From: Pseudomonadota bacterium
Lineage (GTDB): Bacteria > Pseudomonadota > Gammaproteobacteria > Xanthomonadales > Xanthomonadaceae
Assembly (NCBI GenBank): GCA_023394655.1
Contig: JAEXAG010000073.1
Coordinates: 1 to 9,570 of the forward strand
Length of the DNA stretch: 9,570 nt
Direction: 5' to 3'
Shown here: one piece after another, positions 1 to 4,932 of the stretch
Layout of the letters: every line of letters starts with the position of its first letter
Position numbering within the stretch: position 1 is the first letter of the stretch
The notes under the pieces: generated by a model
Databases searched by the model: none
What the model saw: only the letters and a program-made list of their open reading frames with translations
Told to the model about the DNA's origin: nothing
Made by a program: the position numbers and the translations under genes

Positions 1-1
1 C

Positions 2-319
2 AACACGGCATCGATCGGCATCGAGCTGGTCAACCGCGGACGTCATCCGGATTGGCTGGACTCGCGCCGGCAGGCGATGGACGAGCCCTATCCCGACGCC
101 CAGGTGGAAGCGCTGCTGGCCCTGCTCAACGACCTGCGTTCGCGCTTCCCGGCACTGGCCGAAATCGCCGGCCACGAAGATCTCGATCTCGAAGAAGTCG
201 CCGCCAGCGACGATCCGGCGATGCGGGTGCGGCGAAAGCGCGATCCCGGCCCGCGCTTCCCCTGGCCACGCGTCATGGCCACCTGCGGGCTGCGTCGCAT
301 CGGGGCGCCGACAGGCTGA
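2..319 (+). CDS. ampD: N-acetylmuramoyl-L-alanine amidase, AmpD family (3' part)
   Basis: This is the C-terminal 105 residues of an Amidase_2 (AmpD/AmiD) enzyme; the reading frame is open from the left edge, so the N-terminus and first zinc-ligand His lie outside. Family members are zinc enzymes that cleave the amide bond between N-acetylmuramic acid and L-Ala in wall fragments; cytosolic AmpD acts on anhydro-muropeptides during recycling, AmiD-like forms in the envelope. Visible here are NTASIGIELVN (Glu8 of the fragment, matching the conserved acidic residue), GHED (His58, zinc ligand) and RKRDPGPRFPW (Lys79 and Asp81, matching the Lys and zinc-ligand Asp of AmpD). The stretch from that His to the Lys is 21 residues against 8 in classical AmpD, so the loop is about 13 residues longer, including an Asp-Asp-Pro segment. 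Family is secure; AmpD versus AmiD-like subclass is not, because the N-terminus and any signal peptide are missing. Confidence 0.88.
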   Translation, partial: NTASIGIELVNRGRHPDWLDSRRQAMDEPYPDAQVEALLALLNDLRSRFPALAEIAGHEDLDLEEVAASDDPAMRVRRKRDPGPRFPWPRVMATCGLRRIGAPTG

Positions 320-320
320 A

Positions 321-330
321 CCGCCGGCGG
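321..330. repeat. 10-bp perfect palindrome after the amidase stop
   Basis: CCGCCGGCGG is its own reverse complement and begins two bases after the amidase TGA. The CCGCC arm could also pair with GGCGG at 343-347, giving a hairpin with a longer loop. No T-run follows. It may slow or end amidase transcription ahead of the tesB promoter, but it could simply be GC-rich chance. Confidence 0.25.
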
Positions 331-353
331 CACGGGGCATGCGGCGGCATCGC

Positions 354-359
354 TATACT
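354..359 (+). promoter_or_regulatory. Candidate -10 hexamer for tesB
   Basis: TATACT matches the sigma-70 -10 consensus at five of six positions and stands out as AT-rich in a GC-rich gap. It lies 27 bases before the tesB ATG, so transcription would start near 366 and leave a leader of about 20 bases. The expected -35 zone (about 331-336, CACGGG) does not resemble TTGACA, so this is a weak or activator-aided promoter if real. Confidence 0.45.
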
Positions 360-386
360 GCCGGCCCCTCCCGCGTTGCGCTTCCC

Positions 387-1268
387 ATGTCTCCCCCCGT
401 CTCCGAACTGATCGAGCTGCTGACGCTCGAGCGCCTCGAAAACAACCTGTTCCGCGGCCAGAGCCGTGACATCGGCACCAAGTACGTGTTCGGCGGGCAG
501 GTGCTGGGGCAGGCGCTTTCCGCGGCCCAGGCCACGCTGGAGACCGGGACCGAGCGCGCCGCGCATTCGCTGCACGCCTACTTCCTGCGCGCCGGCGACA
601 TCGATGCGCCGATCGTCTACGAGGTCGACCGCACCCGCGATGGCGGCAGCTTCTCGGTGCGCCGGGTCACCGCCATCCAGCACGGCAAGGTGGTGTTCTT
701 CTGCGCCGCGTCCTTCCAGGAACACGAGGAAGGCGCCACCCACCAACTGAAGATGCCGGAAGTCCCGCGTCCGGAAGACCTCGAACCGGCACCGCAGGTG
801 CCCGCCGACGTGCTGGACACGCTGCCGATCAAGATCCAGCGCTGGCTGGACCGTTCCGGCCCGTTCGAGTTCCGCCACGTCTATCCGCGCGACGAACTGA
901 ACCCGCCCAAGCGCCCGCCGTTCCAGCAGGTCTGGTTCCGGCTGGCGGAAAAGGTCGGCGATGCACCTTCGCTGCATCGCTCGCTGCTGGCCTATGCCAG
1001 CGATTTCCACCTGCTCGGCACCGCCAACTTCCCGCACGGCATCAGCTACTACCAGCCCGGCGTGCAGATGGCCTCGCTGGACCACGCGCTGTGGTTCCAC
1101 CGCCCGTTCCGCGCCGACGAATGGCTGCTCTATTCGATCGACAGCCCCAGCGCGCAGAACTCGCGCGGGCTGGCCCGCGGCCAGATCTTCGATGCGAACG
1201 GCCAGCTGGTCGCCAGCACCAGCCAGGAAGGCATGATCCGGGTGCTGGACGCGGCGGACAAGGGCTGA
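387..1268 (+). CDS. tesB: Acyl-CoA thioesterase II
   Basis: A 293-residue protein (E. coli TesB has 286) with the double hot-dog fold sequence of acyl-CoA thioesterase II, which hydrolyses medium- and long-chain acyl-CoA to free fatty acid and CoA in the cytosol. The N-terminal half carries FRGQSRDIG and VFGGQVLGQAL, then HAYFLRAGD. The catalytic triad of E. coli TesB (Asp204, Thr228, Gln278) aligns at a constant offset of two with Asp206 (in ASDFHLL), Ser230 (in MASLDH) and Gln280 (in STSQEG); the Thr is replaced by Ser, which keeps the hydroxyl. The ATG at 387 is preferred over the in-frame ATG at 339 because the longer form would include the candidate -10 box and adds a non-family extension. 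No clear Shine-Dalgarno precedes it. The next gene starts one base after the stop, so the two are probably cotranscribed. Confidence 0.95.
   Translation: MSPPVSELIELLTLERLENNLFRGQSRDIGTKYVFGGQVLGQALSAAQATLETGTERAAHSLHAYFLRAGDIDAPIVYEVDRTRDGGSFSVRRVTAIQHGKVVFFCAASFQEHEEGATHQLKMPEVPRPEDLEPAPQVPADVLDTLPIKIQRWLDRSGPFEFRHVYPRDELNPPKRPPFQQVWFRLAEKVGDAPSLHRSLLAYASDFHLLGTANFPHGISYYQPGVQMASLDHALWFHRPFRADEWLLYSIDSPSAQNSRGLARGQIFDANGQLVASTSQEGMIRVLDAADKG
1260..1264 (+). promoter_or_regulatory. Ribosome binding site of the downstream membrane protein
   Basis: AAGGG sits inside the last tesB codons, five bases before the ATG at 1270. It supports that start and a translationally coupled tesB pair. Confidence 0.5.
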
Positions 1269-1269
1269 A

Positions 1270-2064
1270 ATGCGCCAGGTTTTCTCGAGCCAGCGGCTGG
1301 AAACGGTGGAAGGCGTGGCCCGCCTGCTCAACGAGCACGACATCGCCACCCGCATCAGCAACGGGCGCTCCTACAAGGGCAGCTTCCGGCGCGGCTTCAG
1401 CTATCGCGATCCGCCCGGCGCCCTGCAACCGGCGGTCTGGGTGATCCATTCCGACGACCAGCCGCGCGCGCGGCAACTCTTGCGCGATGCCGGCCTGATC
1501 GACAGCACGCGCCCGGAATCGCGCGGCAGCTTCGTGACGCCGCAGTACGTGCAGCCGGCACCCGGTGCGGCCCCGGCGGGAAGGCTGTTCTCCCCGGCGC
1601 GCCTGCGCATGGCGCTCATGGTGGGGATCGGCATCATCATCGGCATGACCGCATGGTGGCAATCGCGGCAGCGCCCGGATGCCGCCCCGGTGCGGACCCT
1701 GCGCGGCCTGCCCGCGGAAGCGCCGGCCCGCCCCGACACGCCGGCTCCCGACCCGATCTACGGTGCGCCGGTGCCGACCGCGCTGGCGAAGCGGCTGTTC
1801 GAGGACGTGGCGCGCCATCGCGCCATCGAAGCGGCCTGCCTGAAGCGCGATGGCGAGGCCATGCCGACCGAGCTCAACGGCACGCCGAAGCCCGCCGCCT
1901 GCGCGGAAGGCGGCGATTACATCGATGCGGTGGATTACCGGACCGATGGCTCGGGCATCGGCACGGTGCGCGCGCAATGGCGCGTGGATGGCGAATCCGG
2001 CTCGGACGCCTACGAAACCCGCCGCGACGGCCATGCATGGACGTTGCGGCGAAACGCTCCCTGA
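1270..2064 (+). CDS. Single-pass membrane protein with DUF2007-like N-terminus ('pathogenicity-like protein')
   Basis: A 264-residue protein of unknown function. Residues 1-85 or so (starting MRQVFSSQRLETVEGVARLL) resemble the DUF2007 type of small ferredoxin-like domain, followed by a VWVIHSDDQPRARQLL segment. A Pro/Ala-rich stretch leads to one clear membrane helix at about residues 112-130 (MALMVGIGIIIGMTAWW). After an Arg/Pro-rich linker, the C-terminal part (about 160-264) is soluble and holds only two cysteines, Cys190 and Cys211, which could form a disulfide if this part is periplasmic; topology is not settled because Arg residues flank both ends of the helix. From memory, xanthomonad genomes carry similar proteins labelled 'pathogenicity-like protein' beside tesB, but that label says little about function. 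It starts one base after the tesB stop and is followed by a convergent gene, so it likely ends the transcript. Confidence 0.85.
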   Translation: MRQVFSSQRLETVEGVARLLNEHDIATRISNGRSYKGSFRRGFSYRDPPGALQPAVWVIHSDDQPRARQLLRDAGLIDSTRPESRGSFVTPQYVQPAPGAAPAGRLFSPARLRMALMVGIGIIIGMTAWWQSRQRPDAAPVRTLRGLPAEAPARPDTPAPDPIYGAPVPTALAKRLFEDVARHRAIEAACLKRDGEAMPTELNGTPKPAACAEGGDYIDAVDYRTDGSGIGTVRAQWRVDGESGSDAYETRRDGHAWTLRRNAP

Positions 2065-2071
2065 CGTGAAT

Positions 2072-2107
2072 GGCCCGGCCGGGTACCTCCTGCACCGCGA
2101 CCGGGCC
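2072..2107. terminator. Possible bidirectional terminator hairpin
   Basis: GGCCCGG (2072-2078) and CCGGGCC (2101-2107) are perfect 7-bp inverted arms with a 22-base loop. They lie in the gap between the stops of two convergent genes (2064 and 2128), the expected place for a shared terminator. There is no T-run on either strand, so if it terminates it does so weakly or with Rho. Confidence 0.35.
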
Positions 2108-2127
2108 GCCCCCACGAAACGATCGGA

Positions 2128-2733
2128 TCAGCGCGGCTTGGGCGCCGCCTGACGTGCCTCCCGGCGCTGCTGGCGCTCGGCCATGCGGCTGGCATGATGG
2201 GCCTCGAACTCGGCGCGCGAGATCTGGCCATCGCCGTTGCGGTCGGCGGCCTTGAACCAGGCATCGCGCTGCGCGGCCATCCGCGCCTGGCGATCGGCGG
2301 CATCGATGTAGCCATCCTTGTTCACGTCGAGCTGGTCGAAGCGGGCGGCGAAAGGCGGACGCGCGCCGGCTTCGGCCGGACTGATGCGGCCATCGCCATC
2401 GGCATCGAGCGATGGCATGCCGCGGCCCTGCCCCATCATGCCGCCTTGCTTGCCATGGCGGCCGCCCATGCCCATGTGCCCGGCGCGCATTTCGGCGGCG
2501 CTGATGCGGCCGTCCTTGTCGGTGTCGAGCTGGTCCAAGCGCTGCAGGAGGCGCGGATGGCCGGCGGCCTCGGCGCGGTCGATGAAACCGTCGCGGTTGG
2601 CGTCAGCCTGGACCATCGGGCCCTGAGCGGCGGCGCGCGCCGGCTGGCCGGCCTCCTGCGGCGCGGACAGCGCCAGGCCGGAAACGCCGGCCAGCACGGC
2701 GGCGATGGAAAGCGTGATTCGGTCGAGCTTCAT
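2128..2733 (-). CDS. Secreted five-EF-hand calcium-binding protein
   Basis: A 201-residue exported protein. Residues 1-24 form a signal peptide (MKLDR, a hydrophobic core, then LALSA before Pro25), consistent with Sec export and signal peptidase I cleavage. Five canonical 12-residue EF-hand loops follow, beginning at Asp44, Asp70, Asp110, Asp136 and Asp164, each with D-x-[DN]-x-D-G; position 12 is Glu except in loop 4 (Asp147). Loop spacings are 26, 40, 26 and 28 residues, shorter than the 36 or so of calmodulin. Loops 1-2 and 3-4 look like a duplicated unit (RLDQLDTDKDG against RFDQLDVNKDG). Between the units, residues 82-107 are Gly-rich with six Met and two His. The tail (181-201) is rich in Arg, Gln and Ala. 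The start at 2733 is chosen over one at 2871 because it gives the signal peptide and a GGAG seven bases upstream. Likely a periplasmic or secreted calcium buffer or sensor; the partner is unknown. Confidence 0.9.
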   Translation of the reverse strand: MKLDRITLSIAAVLAGVSGLALSAPQEAGQPARAAAQGPMVQADANRDGFIDRAEAAGHPRLLQRLDQLDTDKDGRISAAEMRAGHMGMGGRHGKQGGMMGQGRGMPSLDADGDGRISPAEAGARPPFAARFDQLDVNKDGYIDAADRQARMAAQRDAWFKAADRNGDGQISRAEFEAHHASRMAERQQRREARQAAPKPR

Positions 2734-2734
2734 G

Positions 2735-2752
2735 GTGGAACTCCACGGTGGA
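2735..2752 (-). promoter_or_regulatory. Ribosome binding site of the EF-hand gene inside an alternating repeat
   Basis: Read on the minus strand, GGAG (complement of 2741-2744) lies seven bases before the ATG at 2733, a good Shine-Dalgarno that decides the start. On the plus strand the site is spanned by GTGGA (2735-2739), TCCAC (2742-2746) and GTGGA (2748-2752), so the middle arm can pair with either neighbour. Confidence 0.55.
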
Positions 2753-2825
2753 TGGGACATGGCGATCAACGCCTTGCCTGCGGCGATGGTTGACCGCATG
2801 CCCGATCCGTTCAGCCAGCGGTCGT

Positions 2826-2840
2826 TCGCAATCCCTGCGA
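2826..2840. repeat. Dyad in the divergent spacer, possible operator
   Basis: TCGCA-ATCCC-TGCGA is a perfect 5-bp inverted repeat with a 5-base centre. It lies just upstream of the bpt -10 candidate and covers its -35 zone, the position of a typical repressor or activator site. Short dyads occur by chance in GC-rich DNA, so this rests on position more than on sequence. Confidence 0.25.
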
Positions 2841-2850
2841 CGCCTTTGGC

Positions 2851-2856
2851 TATGCT
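2851..2856 (+). promoter_or_regulatory. Candidate -10 hexamer for bpt
   Basis: TATGCT matches four of six consensus -10 positions. The base six to eight positions downstream is the A of the bpt ATG (2864), so transcription could begin at or within a base or two of the start codon, giving a leaderless mRNA. The -35 region is poor (around GCAATC or TTCGCA). Confidence 0.4.
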
Positions 2857-2863
2857 CGATGCC

Positions 2864-3598
2864 ATGCGCACCCCTGCCGACGATTCCAGCCTGCGCCTGT
2901 TCGAAACCGGCGAACACCTCTGCGGCTACTGGCACGACCGCCCGGCCCGCGACCTGGTGATCGAGCCGGGCGATCCGCGCCTGGCCGAGATCTATCCGCG
3001 CGCGCTGGAGCTCGGTTTCCGCCGTTCCGGCGACCTGATCTATCGGCCGGAGTGCCAGGGCTGCCGGCTCTGCCAGGCGGTGCGCATTCCGGTGGCCGCG
3101 TTCCGCCCCGACCGCAGCCAGCGCCGCAACCTGCGGGACAACCACGATCTCGCCGTCCGCGTGTTGCCGGCGGAGCGCCGGGACGAACAATTCGCGCTGT
3201 ACCGCCGCTACGTCCGCTCCCGCCATCCCGATGGCGGCATGGACGACCACGGCCCGGCCGATTTCGATCGCTTCATCGCCGGCAGCTGGTCGGACACGCG
3301 ATTCATGGAGATCCGCCTCGCTGGCACGCTCGTGGCGGTCGCCGTCACCGATCTCACCCCCGAGGCGCTGTCCGCCGTCTACACCTTCTACGATCCCGAC
3401 CACGCCCGTCGCGGGCTCGGCACGTTCGCGGTGCTGCAGCAGATCGAATGGGCGCGACGCGAGCATCGCCGCCACCTCTACCTCGGCTACTGGATCGCCG
3501 GCCACCCGAAGATGGATTACAAGCGTCGCTTCATGCCACTCGACGGCTACGATGGCAGGCGCTGGAACCCCCTCGAACACATCGCGAAGACGCCATGA
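2864..3598 (+). CDS. bpt: Aspartate/glutamate leucyltransferase
   Basis: A 244-residue aminoacyl-tRNA-protein transferase of the bacterial Bpt/ATE family. Bpt attaches Leu from Leu-tRNA to proteins with N-terminal Asp or Glu, marking them for ClpS-ClpAP degradation (N-end rule). The ATE N-domain (about 9-80) contains HLCGYW with Cys20 and a PECQGCRLC cluster with Cys64, Cys67 and Cys70; the equivalent cysteines in ATE1 enzymes bind metal or an Fe-S cluster. The C-domain (about 100-236) has HPDGGMDDHG, AVTDLTPEALSAVYTFYDP, GLGTFAVLQQIEWA and LYLGYWIAGHPKMDYKRRF, the GNAT-like core of the family. The ATG at 2864 gives the usual length; in-frame starts at 2705 and 2852 would overlap the divergent gene or the -10 box. 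No Shine-Dalgarno precedes it. Its stop overlaps the next start (ATGA). Confidence 0.94.
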   Translation: MRTPADDSSLRLFETGEHLCGYWHDRPARDLVIEPGDPRLAEIYPRALELGFRRSGDLIYRPECQGCRLCQAVRIPVAAFRPDRSQRRNLRDNHDLAVRVLPAERRDEQFALYRRYVRSRHPDGGMDDHGPADFDRFIAGSWSDTRFMEIRLAGTLVAVAVTDLTPEALSAVYTFYDPDHARRGLGTFAVLQQIEWARREHRRHLYLGYWIAGHPKMDYKRRFMPLDGYDGRRWNPLEHIAKTP

Positions 3599-4860
3599 AA
3601 CGCCTGCTCCGATCGACCCGGATCCTCGCCGCCATCGCCGCCGTTGTCGGACTGGCGGCCTGCCTGCGCATCAACGTGCAAGGCACGCCCGACCCGCGCG
3701 CGCTCGAGCGCCTGCCCGAAAGCATGGCCCGCGCCGTGCGTGGCGCGCTGCCACCGGTGCGCTTCGCCAGCTACAACACCTCGCTGTACAGCGACGAAGC
3801 CGGCGGCCTGCTGCGCCGCCTCGAACAGGGCGACGAAGCCGCCGGCAAGGTGGCCGCGGTGCTGCAGCGGGTGCGCCCGGACGTGGTCCTGCTGAACGAG
3901 TTCGATTACGACGCGTCCGGGCGCGCCGCGGACCTGTTCCAGCGCCGCTATCTGGAGACATCCCGACACGGCGGCACGCTGATCCACTACCCCTATCGCT
4001 ATCTCGCCCCGGTGAACACCGGCGTGCCCAGCGGACTCGACCTCGATGGCGATGGCCGGGTCGGCGGCGAAGGCCGCGCGCGCGGCAACGATGCCTGGGG
4101 CTACGGCCTGCACCCCGGCCAGTACGGGATGCTGGTGCTGTCCATGTATCCACTGGATATGGCGCGGGTACGGACTTTCCAGCGGCTGCGCTGGGCGGCG
4201 ATGCCCGGCGCGCGGATGCCGGTGGATCCCGCGAGCGGCCGCGCCTGGTATCCGGCGGCCACCTGGCAGCAGCTGCGGCTCTCCTCGAAATCGCATTGGG
4301 ACGTGCCGGTGCTGACGCCGCAGGGCGAGATCCACCTGCTGGCCGCGCATCCCACGCCGCCGGTCTTCGACGGCCCGGAAGACCGCAACGGCGCGCGCAA
4401 CCACGACGAGATCCGGCTGTGGGCGGAATACATTTCCGAGGGGCCGCGCCCCTGGCTGTGCGATGACAGCGGTCGCTGCGGCGGCCTGCGCGCGGATGCC
4501 GCCTTCGTCATCGCCGGCGATCTGAACGCGGACCCGGTGGATGGCGACAGCGTGCCGGGGGCGATCGGGCAACTACTCTCGCATCCGCGGGTGCTGGCGG
4601 ATGCCGCGCCGCGCAGCGCCGGCGCCCGCGAGCGCGCGTCCGCGCACGGCCTGCCGCGCAAGGGCGACACCGCCACCCACACCGGGGATTTCGGCCCGCG
4701 ATCCGGCACCATGCGGCTAGATTACGTGCTGCCCTCGACGGGGTTGCGGGTACGCGACAGCGGCGTGTTCTGGCCCGTCGCTGGCAGCCCGGAAGCCGCC
4801 TACGCCAACGGCAGCGATCACTATCTGGTCTGGGTCGATCTGGTTTCCGACCCGCGCTGA
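3595..4860 (+). CDS. Endonuclease/exonuclease/phosphatase-fold lipoprotein
   Basis: A 421-residue predicted lipoprotein: a basic N-terminus, a hydrophobic stretch and the lipobox LAAC with Cys23, so it is probably anchored in the envelope. The rest is the metal-dependent EEP fold (relatives cleave nucleic acids, phosphodiesters or inositol phosphates; the substrate here is unknown). Family residues in order: SYNTS (Asn61), VLLNEFD (Glu102, metal), AAHPTPP (His252), GDLNADP (Asp309, Asn311), RLDYVLPS (Asp376) and the catalytic SDHYLVWVDL (Asp408, His409). An insert at about 141-180 holds DLDGDGRVGGE (Asp149, 151, 153), a calcium-loop-like motif, before PGQYGMLVLSMYPL; I recall this insert from other bacterial EEP proteins. 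Cys289 and Cys295 could form a disulfide. The ATG overlaps the bpt stop as ATGA, with GAAGA four bases upstream. The frame stays open back into bpt, but the lipobox fixes the start. Confidence 0.88.
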   Translation: MKRLLRSTRILAAIAAVVGLAACLRINVQGTPDPRALERLPESMARAVRGALPPVRFASYNTSLYSDEAGGLLRRLEQGDEAAGKVAAVLQRVRPDVVLLNEFDYDASGRAADLFQRRYLETSRHGGTLIHYPYRYLAPVNTGVPSGLDLDGDGRVGGEGRARGNDAWGYGLHPGQYGMLVLSMYPLDMARVRTFQRLRWAAMPGARMPVDPASGRAWYPAATWQQLRLSSKSHWDVPVLTPQGEIHLLAAHPTPPVFDGPEDRNGARNHDEIRLWAEYISEGPRPWLCDDSGRCGGLRADAAFVIAGDLNADPVDGDSVPGAIGQLLSHPRVLADAAPRSAGARERASAHGLPRKGDTATHTGDFGPRSGTMRLDYVLPSTGLRVRDSGVFWPVAGSPEAAYANGSDHYLVWVDLVSDPR

Positions 4861-4876
4861 TCCATTCCCGGCTGCC

Positions 4877-4918
4877 GAAACGCGAACGGGGCGCGATTTT
4901 CCGCGCCCCGTCCGTTTC
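4877..4918. terminator. Strong two-part bidirectional terminator
   Basis: ACGGGGCGCG (4886-4895) and CGCGCCCCGT (4902-4911) form a perfect 10-bp stem with the loop ATTTTC. A second 6-bp stem, GAAACG (4877-4882) with CGTTTC (4913-4918), continues it across a 3/1 internal loop. It lies between convergent stops at 4860 and 4935, so it probably serves both genes. T-runs are short (TTT at 4915-4917 on the plus strand). Confidence 0.75.
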
Positions 4919-4932
4919 CTGCTTCGGCCCGG

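Noticed and set aside
273..1361. 362-codon minus-strand frame opposite tesB
   Set aside because: Antisense shadow; tesB on the plus strand has all its family motifs and catalytic residues.
2371..2530. DNA repeats in the EF-hand gene as a repeat array or CRISPR-like element
   Set aside because: The similarity (30 of 40 bases, 120 apart) follows the encoded EF-hand loops in frame; there are no identical repeats with unique spacers.
2705..2863. Upstream in-frame starts that would lengthen bpt by up to 53 residues
   Set aside because: They would overlap the divergent EF-hand gene and include the promoter-like sequence; the added residues do not look like the family, and the 2864 start gives the normal length.
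2734..2871. Longer start for the EF-hand protein (46 extra residues)
   Set aside because: It would bury the signal peptide inside the protein and ignore the GGAG site seven bases before 2733.
2603..3580. 325-codon minus-strand frame opposite bpt
   Set aside because: Antisense shadow that would also overlap the real EF-hand gene start in another frame.
3547..4572. 341-codon minus-strand frame opposite the EEP lipoprotein
   Set aside because: Antisense shadow of a gene with a lipobox and complete EEP motifs; the product has no recognisable domain.
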